From: Cervus elaphus
Taxonomy: Eukaryota; Chordata; Mammalia; Artiodactyla; Cervidae
NCBI RefSeq assembly: GCF_910594005.1
Contig: NC_057815.1
Coordinates: 79,965,552-80,029,551 of the forward strand
DNA length: 64,000 bases
Reading direction: 5' to 3'
Part shown: positions 51,287-60,774 of the stretch, one piece after another
How positions within the stretch are numbered: the first letter of the stretch is position 1
Layout: every line of letters starts with the position of its first letter
Notes under the pieces: model-generated
Databases searched by the model: none
What the model was told of the DNA's origin: nothing
What the model saw: only the letters and a program-made list of their open reading frames with translations
Made by a program: the position numbers and the translations under genes

Positions 51287-52334
51287 GAAAAGGGACAATC
51301 CTGACCTGGCGCCTGGAGGGGGAAGTGGTATTTTATAAAGGAGAACAGGGCGCTCCAGGCCCAGAGGGGTTAAGTGATATGCCCAACTTCACAGCGCTGC
51401 CCTGCTGGACCAGCCCTGAAATCCAGTTCGTCTTCATTGCCTGGACCCTTGATCTAAATGCAGTCCCACCTTTCCAAGAATGCAGGCAGCTCAGGGTGAC
51501 TTGGTGCATTGCAAGGCAAATGAAAAGAAAGCGTAGCTAGAGATGAAGCTGGGATCCAGCCAGCTTATCGTATTCCTCTAGTCACACTGGCAGCAGAATA
51601 AGGAGGTGACCAGGGGCCAGGAAAAAGTAAAACCCAGTGTTTCAAGGGGCTGTTCAGTTATATTCATGTTACAAGATGTTCAGTGTATATTCACTGAGTC
51701 CCTGCCCTGTGCCCAGACAGAGGTCGCTCCCACCGCGTCTCTGAGCTCACTTCCATCCAGCAAGGCTGGGGGTAGACTTACTGTGCTAAGCAGGATCCAC
51801 TGTTAATAGTGCAGGGTCACTTCTACAGATGCTATGGTTGCTGCTTCTCATGCTTCCTTTGAGGACCTTGTGCCCCTTCTCCTAACAACCTCCTTTCCTT
51901 CCTCTGACTCCCTCTGTTAGAGGCACAGAAGGGCACTTTCCTGCAAAGTCAGGAGGAGGGGCCCCAGCTCCTAGACCAGTGGAGTAAGCTGCCAGCTTCA
52001 ACAAAAGAGACTTGGTTTCACTTCCCAGCCTTTACCTGGCTGATACTGACTGAGTGCTTACTGTTCCAGAAACAGCCAGGGCCCAGGGAGAAGGGCTTAC
52101 CCTCCCACAAGAATGCAAAGAAACAATTGGCTATTAATTTCCAGTAGGATGAGCAGAAAGCCTTTCAGCCAGGAAATCTAAATTGAACAGCAATTAAGTC
52201 TTTCAAGCTCCCTGACCCCCGTTTAACTTCCAGGACTGCAGATGGCTCTGAGTAGGAACTTGGAGATCATTTTAGCCACTGGTCTTGGGAGGGTATTTCA
52301 CCTTTAAATGAGGTGCCTGCCTGTTCCCACGGGG
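51287..52334. other. Single-copy sequence
   Basis: About 1 kb without recognised repeat. No supported exon. Confidence 0.45.
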
Positions 52335-52900
52335 CCGCATCCTGTAGGGGTTAAGCCTAAGGGCTAGGGAGCAGAATGCCTGGGTTTGAGTCCCAGCTCT
52401 GCCATTTGCTGTGTGACTTTGGGCAAGTTATTAAGTTCTCTGTGCCTTGGTTTTCTCATCTATGAAATGGAAATAATAGTACCAGCCTCATACTGTGTTG
52501 ATAGCTCAGTTGGTAAAGAATCTGCCTGCAATGCAAGAGACCCCAGTTTGATTCCTGGGTTGGGAAGATCCTCTGGAGAAGAGATAGGCTACCCACTCCA
52601 GTATTCTTGGGCTTCCCTAGTGGCTCAGCTGGTAAAGAATCATCCTGCAATGCTGGAGACCTGGGTTCGATCCCTGGGTTGGGAAGATCTCCTGGAGAAG
52701 GGAAAGGCTACTGACTCCAGTATTCTGACCTGGAGAATTCCATAAACTATATAATCCTTGGGGTCTCAAAGAGTTGGACACGACTGAGCAACTTTCACTT
52801 TCATACAGTTTTACTGTATTTTGAGGATCAAATGAGTTGGTATTGGTGATGTGCTTAGACCTATGTAAACATCTTTAAGGGTTAAATTAATAAAGCAAAT
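52335..52900 (+). repeat. MIR, split by a composite SINE
   Basis: 'gagcagaatgcctgggtttg', 'agtcccagctctgccatttg', 'ctgtgtgactttgggcaagt', 'ttttctcatctatgaaatgg' to 52499, then 'ttgaggatcaaatgagttgg' and 'gatgtgcttagacc'. Confidence 0.88.
52500..52811 (+). mobile_element. Composite two-headed Bov-tA SINE, complete
   Basis: First unit 52500-52607: tRNA-like head, 'tgggttgggaagatcctctg' and 'gagataggctacccactcca', ending gtattctt. Second complete unit from 52608 ('gggcttccctagtggctcag') to 'gacacgactgagcaactttc'. TSD tactgt(g/a)tt at 52491-52499 and 52812-52820 brackets both units together, so they inserted as one element. Confidence 0.9.
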
Positions 52901-53030
52901 ATCATTATCCAGCTGTGTGTGGTACCTGCCTGTCTTTTCCTTCTCTTGGGATGTCTGTAATTGGCCAGATGGAATAGATGTAGCCAAGAGGTTACAAACA
53001 AGAATTTGGGCAGTCAAACTGCCTCAGTTC

Positions 53031-53240
53031 CGGCTTCCCAGGTGGCACAGTGGTAAAGAATCCGCCTACCAATGCAGAAGACACAGGAAATGAAGGTTCA
53101 GTTCCTGGGTCACAAGATCCCCTGGAAGTTAGAAATGACTACTCATTCCAGTATTCCTGCCTGGAAATTTTCATGGACAGAGAAGCCTGTTGGGCCTCAG
53201 TTCATGAGGTCTCCAAGACATGATTGAGCATGCACACTAC
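53031..53240 (+). mobile_element. Bov-tA SINE
   Basis: Forward, diverged copy: 'cggcttcccaggtggcacag', 'caatgcagaagacacaggaa', 'tcatggacagagaagcctgt', ending near 'gacatgattgagcatgcaca'. Confidence 0.9.
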
Positions 53241-53244
53241 AACT

Positions 53245-53430
53245 AGAATAGCTGACTCCATTCAAATCCTGACTCCACCACTTAGTTAGAGGTTGTCATC
53301 TAATTTCTCTGCTCCTCAGTTTCTGCATCTATAAAATGGGTTTGTGATTGTCCTGACTTCTAGGATGGTCATGGGGAATGAGCTGTGTCAGTGCAGTAAG
53401 TGACACGTAGTAAGTGCTCACTAAATTTTA
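53245..53430 (+). repeat. MIR
   Basis: 'ccattcaaatcctgactcca', 'ctcctcagtttctgcatcta', 'taaaatgggtttgtgattgt', 'agtaagtgctcactaaattt'. The sequence just left of the SINE (to 53030) may be its start. Confidence 0.85.
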
Positions 53431-54934
53431 TCTGGCAGTATCAAGCACCACCCCCCACCCCCACTAAAAGTGCTACGTCAAAACAGCAATTGTGATTGCA
53501 CAAGTAATAATAATGCCAAAGCTAACATACAGAGCACATGTGGCCAGAACCTCAAGCCAGCCCCTTGAAGCTGGTTGTGTGCTAGCTAACCAAAATCTTG
53601 GCAGTCGGCGAGTCATGGGGGAGCTAAGCTATTTGGCATTTAAGTCTTGGCTGTCCTGCTCATCAGAGGTGTAATATTAGGCAAGCGAGCATCTCCAAAC
53701 CTCAATTTGTTTCCTTCCTCCCACTCTTCCTTCCTTTAATAAATATTTTTAAGTGTCTACTCAGTGGAGGCACAATGCTAGGTTCTGGGTATTCCCCAAA
53801 TGGACAGGCCCGTGATGCATCACAGGAAGGCTGTACAATGAAGCAGGTCACCCACTGTCTGCTGGGAGCCTAGCCTGCACGTGGTACCTCCGTGCTCTCA
53901 GCAAATATGGCTGCTCATCTAATTCACTATCAAATGCCTTGATCTCACCTGCATCTGCTCTTGTCTGCCTTTCTCCTGACAGAGGTGACTGCTTCTTATT
54001 CTTTTCTCCAGCCCAGATGAGATGCGTAGGTCAAAAAGAGTGACTGTGAAGGTTATTCATTTTGTTTCTGCAGTCACAGCGAAGCAGGCAGACTTTTTCC
54101 CTGTAAATTTAGGATACTATCAGTATATTCGTCATCCAAGAAATTAAAAAGCTGAAAGCAGAATCTGCCAAGAAGACTCTACTACTACCTCTCCTTGATC
54201 TTATTTAGTCCTGGGCTGCTGTCTTTAAAGCAAATTTGACCGGCATGCAATTCTTCAGCACTGTACCAGTTGTGTTCTATGGAAAATTATATCCTTAAAC
54301 TGTTAATAGTATTCCATGAAAGAAGTGAAATTATTGAGTGTTTCTTTCCTGCAGACCACCCCCAAGATCTTAACATACAGATGCATGTTGCGATATTGTA
54401 TGCTGTATTTCCAAAGATTGTTTGAGTGAGGAACCTTTCTCCAGCGACACTAGCAACATCTTGTGGCTTACTCTTCCTCAGAGAAGAGTTTGAGAAATGT
54501 CCTAAGTTAGACTTCACTGATGAAAGTCATGCAGAAACACCCAAACTCTGGTAATATGAGTACCAAACTTAGAAGAGGTGGAACAGACATTGAGTGATGT
54601 CAATTCAGAACTGCCTGCCCCAGTTAATGCCAGAGAGTGAACAGAGAATTCTCTGTGCACTGTGGCCATCCACACTCCGGCTTGGCTTACCATGACCGAG
54701 TTGCTAGGGATAGCTGTCCAAGTGGACAGGGTATCCTGGCCTTGTTTACTTTCTCCTACTGCAGAATTCTCCTTATTTCCCACGTCCAGCAGAAAACCTC
54801 CCTACAGTTGGTGGTTTGGATGAGAATATTTATCTTCCCCAAACAGCTCTGCAACTTCCTCTCCCTAAACTGGGAGGCCAAGATGACTCAGGGTAGGGAA
54901 GAACTTACAGTGAGAAAGAAAACACTGTTATTTG
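53431..54934. other. Mostly single-copy sequence
   Basis: 1.5 kb with only a possible old repeat piece at 53730-53830 ('aataaatatttttaagtgtc', 'cacaatgctaggttctgg'). The 141-codon frame at 54637-55062 runs into a MIR and has no domain. No supported exon. Confidence 0.45.
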
Positions 54935-55115
54935 TGGTTATTTCTACTTCTGACAAGTTGTGTGACCTTGGGAAAGGACTCAACCATTCACTTAAGCCTG
55001 GATTTCTTCATCTGTACAATGGGGATAATAATAGCACCCATGTCACAGGGTTTGTGGTCTGAGGAGTGTGCTACTACATGCAAAGCACCTAACACAGTGC
55101 CAGCACATCGTATGT
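54935..55115 (+). repeat. MIR
   Basis: 'acttctgacaagttgtgtga', 'ccttgggaaaggactcaacc', 'cttcatctgtacaatgggga', 'taataatagcacccatgtca', 'acacagtgccagcacat'. Confidence 0.88.
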
Positions 55116-55390
55116 CTGCAATTAATATTAATGTCAGTTGTATCTGTTGCTATTGTAGATTCCACGTGTGTGTAAGAGACAGAGAGAGAGAAAGCAAAAG
55201 AATGAAGAAGAGAGGAAAGTGGGAGGCATATGATGCAATGTTTAAGGTATAATGGGAATTCCATCTTGCAGAGGAAGATTTAGATTAAAACGGCCAGTGA
55301 ATAAATTTCCTACTAATTATCTCTTTCACTTAAAGAGATAACTTATCAATGTGATACTAGGCAGAGTCCTGGAAAACAAGATTACTGGTT

Positions 55391-55671
55391 GAAGTGAAGT
55401 GAAGTGAAAGTTGCTCAGTCAAGTCCAACTCTTTGTGACCCCATGGACTGTAGTCTGCCAGGCTCCTCTATCCATGGAATTCTCCAGTCCAGAATACTGG
55501 AGTGGGTAGCCTTTCCCTTCTCCAGGGGGTCTTCCCAACTCAGGGATCAAACCCAGGTCTCCTGCATTGCAGGCTGATTTTTACCAGCTGAACCACGAGG
55601 GAAGCCCAAGAATACTAGAGTTGGTAGTCTATTTCTTCTCCAGCGGATTTTCTCAACCCAGGAATCCCTGG
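55391..55671 (-). mobile_element. Composite two-headed Bov-tA SINE
   Basis: Reverse copy: tail (gaagtgaagtgaagtgaaag) and full unit to 'accacgagggaagcccaaga', then the truncated second head unit 'atactagagttggtagtcta' to 'acccaggaatccctgg'. The junction 'gggaagcccaagaatac' is the exact reverse of the junctions at 37.4 and 52.6 kb. Confidence 0.9.
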
Positions 55672-55706
55672 TTATACATTAATTAATACCTTAGTTTATA
55701 TATCAG

Positions 55707-55920
55707 AGACTTCCCAGGTGGCTCAGATGGTAAAGAATCTGCCTATAATGCAGGTGACCCAGGTTCAATCCCTGGGTTGGGAAGATGTCCTGGAGAAGGG
55801 CATGGCAACTCACTCCAGTTTTCTTGCCTGAAGAATCCCCATGGACAGAGAAGCCTGGTGGGCTACAGTCCATGGGGTCGCACAGAGTCAGACACGACTG
55901 AGTGACTGACATTGTCACTT
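55707..55920 (+). mobile_element. Bov-tA SINE
   Basis: Forward copy: 'acttcccaggtggctcagat', 'ggttcaatccctgggttggg', 'gtcgcacagagtcagacacg', ending 'gactgagtgactgaca'. It forms an inverted pair with the composite SINE just upstream (spacer ~35 bp). Confidence 0.95.
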
Positions 55921-55925
55921 ATACA

Positions 55926-56187
55926 CCAGGCTCTGGAGAATTTAGTCAGCATGAGTCGGTCCTCAGAAGCTTACTTTGCATGGGATACACCTTGTGGCTG
56001 CATCATGGCACCCAGGATACTGAATTCAGTGGTTAGAGACTTGTGAGATGGGTGATGATTCTAAGGAAAGAGGGATAGATTGCCTTGAGGGATTTTTTCC
56101 AATCAGGCCTTTTGACTATAGCCTAGACAGACTCTCTTGACCAGCAGTCTTTCGCTGGACAAGACCATCTCTTTTACTTTGCCTGTT
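55926..56187. other. Single-copy sequence
   Basis: Nothing recognised. Confidence 0.4.
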
Positions 56188-56498
56188 GAAAAAATAATTT
56201 TATTTATTTGTTTTTGGCTGGACTGGGTCTTTGCTGCTGCGCAGGCTCTTCTCTAGTTTTGGCATGCAGGGGCTACTCTTTCTTTGTGGTGAACAGGGTC
56301 TCATCGCGGTGGCTTCTCTTGTTCAGAGCACGCACTCTAGGGCGCTTGAGCTTCAGTAGTTGGGGCCTGTGGGCCCACTAGTTTATGTTCCCGGGCTCTG
56401 GAGCACAGGCCATGTGGGATCTTCCCCGATCAGGGACTCAACCTGAGTCACCTGCACTGGCAGGCAGATTCTTTACCACTGAGCCATGAGGGAAGCCC
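56188..56498 (-). mobile_element. CHR-2-type SINE, near full length
   Basis: Reverse copy: T/A tail, 'ttttggctggactgggtctt', 'catcgcggtggcttctcttg', 'cttgagcttcagtagttggg', 'catgtgggatcttccccgat', 'ctgagccatgagggaagccc'. Confidence 0.9.
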
Positions 56499-57119
56499 TC
56501 CCTCCGCCTTTTTCTTTATCCTCTTTAACACTCCTCCTCCTCTCCCTCTGCCTACCCCAACAGAAATTAGCATAAACTCATTGCTGCTTTTTCCGTTTGT
56601 CTTTGGAATGCAGACTACTATCTTTTGTTGTTACATTTATGTGATTCTGCTCCTTATTTTTATCTATTTTTGAAGCGGGAGCATGTGAAAGTCATATTTT
56701 AGAATTACCATTTTATTGCCATATTCTTGGACCACTTGTAAAAGTCTCCTTTATACTCAGCAGTACTTTTTTAATATAAGAGTATATTTGCATTGTAGTA
56801 ATACAGTAAGCATTGGAGTATAAAGAAAGGTCGAAACACATGTGAACCAAATTGGAAATCAAGCACAATACTAGACTTTACCGTGAAGGAATTGGGATTA
56901 TTTATCAAGGGAAACAAATGTTATGGACAATAAACACACAACAGTCTCTTGCTTTGAATATGGCACCTCATTACTTTTCTATTGCTGGTAAATGTCCTAC
57001 AGTGTGACAAGCACTATGCCAAATATTTCACATATCTCTCATAAGCTTCATTTAGACTTTCTAATATCCCTGAAAATCAGGTTGTATCTGCAACTGAGAC
57101 TCATGGATTAAGGAACTGC
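56499..57119. other. Single-copy sequence
   Basis: Nothing recognised. AT-rich. Confidence 0.4.
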
Positions 57120-57131
57120 CCTGAAATGATA

Positions 57132-57351
57132 TGCGGTGCGTGCGTGCTCAGTCAAGCCAATGCTTTGCAACTCTGTGAACTATAGCCCACCAGGCTCCTC
57201 TGTCCATGGGATTTCCCAGGCAAGAGTACTGGAGCCAGATGCCATTTCCGACTCCAGGGGTTCTTCCTGACCCCAGGATCAAACTTGAGTCTCTTGCATC
57301 TCTTGAATTGGCAGGTGGATTCTTTACCACTGGACCACGTGGGAAGCCCAA
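57132..57351 (-). mobile_element. Bov-tA SINE
   Basis: Reverse copy, long-head subfamily: 'gcgtgctcagtcaagccaat', 'gggatttcccaggcaagagt', 'ctggaccacgtgggaagccc'. TSD cctgaaat(g/a)ata at 57120-57131 and 57352-57363. Confidence 0.95.
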
Positions 57352-57363
57352 CCTGAAATAATA

Positions 57364-58108
57364 CTCTTAATACTAGTCTAGATCAAAGTTTAAGCTTCTT
57401 CCCCACAAGGGAACATTTCTCGACTGTAAGATGTAGATTATCCTAGAAGGGAGGACTGTTTTGGTCAAGATAACTATGTTACAGAAGACAGCCTTACCCA
57501 TACTCTGCTCTTAAATAAAAGAGGCCTTTCACAGACATAAGGCCAAGTCAGGCTTTGTAGGATCTGGGGCCAGAAAGAGTTCTCTCTCCATCCTTCTCTC
57601 TCTCCCTCCCTCTCCCCCTTGCCCTCTATCTATGTGTGTGTGTCTGTTTGTGCACATGTATACATGTGTGACTTTTCTGTTGGGAGATCCTCACCATCGG
57701 AGAATTCATTCATTCATTCATTCATTCATTCATTCATTCCTTCAACAAGTATTTGAGTTCCTATGTGACATGACAGTCATGGATAACCCGGACAAGTAGT
57801 TCCGGCAGAATAGAGAACACAAAGCCTGATTGGAGAGGGTCGAAGAATGAAAAAGAGAAGACATATTAGCAACGAAGAATATGGAAAACTCTTTCAAGGT
57901 GTTTTGCTGTAAATAAATTGGAAGGGGAGGGGAGGGGAACATCCTACCAGCTCCACTAGGAGATGGGGAATGTGAGGGATGGGATCAGTTGCACAGTGGA
58001 GGGTTTAGCCTCAGAATCGGCATTGGCGGTTCATCTCCAGCAACAGGAGTGAGGCAGAATATGGCTGCTGATTATAGCAAGGGGATAGGTACAGCAGTGG
58101 CGATAAAT
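57364..58108. other. Single-copy sequence with microsatellites
   Basis: CT-rich and GT-rich runs at 57584-57655. A (TTCA)n run follows at 57704-57739, then 'acaagtatttgagttcctat'. Nothing else recognised. Confidence 0.5.
57704..57739. repeat. (TTCA)n microsatellite
   Basis: About nine uninterrupted ATTC/TTCA units. Confidence 0.95.
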
Positions 58109-58523
58109 GTGTCAGGCTGCTAAACAAATACCATAGACTTGGGAGCTTAAACAACAGACATCCGTTTACTCAGAGATGTGGGGGCCAGGAAGTCCAAGAT
58201 CAAGGAACCAGCACATTTGATTCTTGGTGAGGGCTTTTTGCATAGCGTGCGGATGCCGCCATCTTGCTGTGTGTTCATATGGCTTTTCCTTGGTGGAGGG
58301 AGTGTGTGAGACAGAGAAAGAGGCAGTGAGACATACAGACATTTCAGTTTTGTGTCCTTTCCTCTCTTTATTAAGGCATTTTTCTTTTTGCGAAGGGCCT
58401 CAACCTCATCACCTCATATAGCTTTAATTAATTCCTTAAGGCCCCACCTCCAAATACCATCACATCAGGGGTTGAGGGTTCAACATATGAATTTGGGGGG
58501 ATACAAGCATTCAGTGCATAGCA
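58109..58523 (-). mobile_element. MLT1-type LTR, reverse orientation
   Basis: 'aaacaaataccatagacttg', 'ggagcttaaacaacagacat', 'ggaagtccaagatcaaggaa', 'ttccttaaggccccacctcc', 'ggttcaacatatgaatttgg', 'acaagcattcagtgcatagc'. Third MLT1 of the window. Confidence 0.82.
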
Positions 58524-58759
58524 TTGTGGAAATTGTTGTTAGATGTTCCTATATTATCATGCAAAGAAGGAAGGAAGGTTCTCTGATGTGAGTGAGGATG
58601 TGGAGGGAAATTTTGGAATGTAGGAGACAATAGAAGTGTGAAAAGGCTAGACACATTTGGTGTGGGTGCTGAGCAGCATTAAGGGCCCCGGAGGGTGATG
58701 GATGTGGATACACAGTTGCCTGTATTTCTCCACTTATGTTTATATTGATGTAGGCACTG

Positions 58760-58887
58760 CTGCTGCTGCTAAGTGGCTTCAGTTGTGTCCGACTCTGTGC
58801 GACCCCATAGACAGCAGCCCACCAGGCTCCTCTGTCCATGGGATTCTCCAGGCAAGCATGCTGGGGTGGGTTGCCATTTCCTTCTCC
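58760..58887 (-). mobile_element. Bov-A SINE monomer
   Basis: Reverse copy with CTG-repeat tail (ctgctgctgct) at the left and the Bov-A start at the right. Perfect 12-bp TSD atgtaggcactg at 58748-58759 and 58888-58899. Confidence 0.96.
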
Positions 58888-59066
58888 ATGTAGGCACTGT
58901 GCAGAGGTGAATTTGATGAAACAACCTTAATTTAGCAAAGCAATGAAATGAGAAAGGTGCGAAGGAGTCTAGGATGTATGGGAAGAAGTTAATATGATAA
59001 TGGACTCTAAGCTGAATGAGGAGAGAAGTGAGGATATGAAGGGTTAAGTGCCATGAAAAGATACTA

Positions 59067-59105
59067 TTTGGCTGTCCAAAAAGTTGAATTTGTTGGCCAA
59101 CCCAA
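59067..59105. mobile_element. Minimal mariner MITE remnant, 39 bp
   Basis: tttggctgtccaaaaagtt pairs with the right end ttggccaacccaa. TA lies at each side (59065-59066 and 59106-59107). Almost only terminal repeats remain. Confidence 0.75.
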
Positions 59106-59119
59106 TACATCCCAGTGAG

Positions 59120-59655
59120 TTGAAGAATTATGAGAGGCAGGGAACTAGAGGGAGAGAAGTGGAAAGTTAGAGAGCCGGTCAGGGTGGTGATAGGAAATGA
59201 CAAGGTCAAGGCTGACCATCAGTGTGGGTGGCTGTGGTAGAATGAAGGGAAAGGTCATTGAAACTGGGGTTAAGGAACTGAGCTTCCAGGATACTGGAAG
59301 AAGTCTTTCTGTGGATATTGAAATCACCAAGATAATTCTTCAATGGATATTGAGTGGATATTGAAACCATCAGAGGCAGAGTGACCTTGAACAAAGAGTC
59401 AAGGCTTCCAGGAAAGAGGAGACTAACTGGGAGACTGCATTGACCACAACAAGGAGGGAGAGTGGGTAGGATGGTCTGATGGTTTGATGGGATGTTTAGG
59501 GAGGGACTGTGGTCTGGAAGTGGCACAAGGAACAGAGAAAACAAATACGCTCCCTTGAAGTCCAGGGATACAAGGACTGTGGGGGAGAAACCGCCTCCAT
59601 CTGAGAAGGTTTTGGAGGAGGGAAGGGCCTCAGGGGAGAACCAGTGTTCATTCAG
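59120..59655 (-). repeat. L2 endonuclease-region fragment, reverse orientation
   Basis: The minus strand encodes L2-like protein, so this is an old L2 copy from the 5' part of ORF2, which is rarely preserved. Boundaries are approximate. See the pseudogene entry within it. Confidence 0.6.
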
Positions 59656-59670
59656 AACAGTGATTCTCAA
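59206..59670 (-). pseudogene. L2 ORF2 endonuclease remnant
   Basis: An open frame of 154 codons that includes GDFNIH (codons at 59311-59328), the conserved Asp/Asn loop of APE-type endonucleases in CR1/L2 retrotransposons. It is followed by residues like LNPSFNDLSLHSTTATH, which in L2 precede a LDLVISYHH-type stretch. That stretch is found here in another minus frame (59145-59330), implying a frameshift between. A mutated fossil without function. Confidence 0.6.
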
Positions 59671-59947
59671 AGCGTAGTTAAGGAACCCCAGGGAGCCTCT
59701 AAAACCCTGTCAGAGATCCATAAGTCAAGAAGTGTTTTCATCATAGCATTAAGATACTATTAGCCTCTTTGCTCTCCTTCTCTCACAAATCTACTGTGGA
59801 ATTTTCCAGAGGCTACGTGATGTGCGATAACACAACAGATTGAATGCAGGCGTGCAGAAGACTCCACCTGTCTTCCGTTAAGCTGGAAGTTGAGAGATGT
59901 GCAGAAATGTAAAACAATGCCATTCTTCCCGGGACTTAAAAAAATGT

Positions 59948-59986
59948 ATAGGTATATTATATGTATATGTATATGTATATACATAT
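59948..59986. repeat. (TATATG)n-like microsatellite
   Basis: Interrupted ATGTAT repeats inside the hAT element. Confidence 0.85.
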
Positions 59987-60009
59987 TTTATGGATCTAGC
60001 CCAAACAAT

Positions 60010-60316
60010 TTTTTAAAATTTTTATTTATTTATTTTTGGCTGCACTGGGTCCTCGTTGCTCTACTTGGGTTTTCTCCTGTTGTGAGGGGCTGCTCTCCAG
60101 TTGCAGTGCATGGGCTTCTCATTAAGGTGGCTTTTCTTGTCGCAGGGCACGGGCTCCGGGTGTGCAAGCTACAGCGATAGCATCACACGGGCTTGGCAGT
60201 TGTGGCACATGGACTGAGTTGCCCCTTGGCACATGGAATCTTCCCGAAAAAGGGGTTGAACCCGTGTCCCCTGCACTGACAGGCAGATTCTTAATCACTG
60301 GGCCACCAGGGAAGTC
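60010..60316 (-). mobile_element. CHR-2-type SINE, full length
   Basis: Reverse copy: 'tttttggctgcactgggtcc', 'taaggtggcttttcttgtcg', 'aacccgtgtcccctgcactg', 'gggccaccagggaagtc'. Perfect 14-bp TSD ctagcccaaacaat at 59996-60009 and 60317-60330. Confidence 0.96.
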
Positions 60317-60360
60317 CTAGCCCAAACAATCTTAAGTTCAAGTCTGTCATATTGCACAAG

Positions 60361-60774
60361 TCCCGAAAGACATCATTCACGCTGTGGTCTAAGTGACCGA
60401 TGCTTTTTGCAGTTATGTAATACAGAAGCTGTCATGTGAGAACCTTCTCTGTGCGTGTCCATATCTTACTTCCGCATTGCTTCCTCTGGCATCTTTTCAT
60501 CATAGTCTCAACATATCAATGTATTGCATTTAAAATGTGTTTAAATGGTGCCATGTTTGGAGGATGTGTTCAACGAGAGCATTTATTTCCCTATTCCCTC
60601 CCACCAAAATGTGTGTAGGGACATAAATCAATTTCCCTCTCTACTGGATAATTCTCATCAACCTTTAAAACATGTCTTGCTGTTTATCACCATTTATAAA
60701 TTAACTGTCAGACAATCAAACCAACAGACTGTCTTTCGACTCTGTACCTTCTAGGTACAGCTCCATTTCTCTGC
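60361..60774. other. Single-copy sequence
   Basis: Nothing recognised with confidence; the distal part may belong to the L2 that follows. Confidence 0.4.

Larger units (their letters stand above)
59660..60360 (+). mobile_element. Old hAT-type DNA transposon, split by CHR-2
   Basis: 'cagtgattctcaaagcgtag', 'gaattttccagaggctacgt', 'gtaaaacaatgccattcttc', 'cttaaaaaaatgtata' before 60010, and a poorly matching rest after 60317. Same family as 47.6 kb. Confidence 0.6.

Noticed and set aside
52500..52811. tRNA genes suggested by repeated gggttcgatccc-like B boxes
   Set aside because: All such boxes in the window are in SINE heads; none folds into a complete tRNA gene.
54637..55062. 141-codon open frame on the plus strand
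   Set aside because: Its second half is MIR-derived and the first half has no protein signature. Overlapping frames are open on the other strand.
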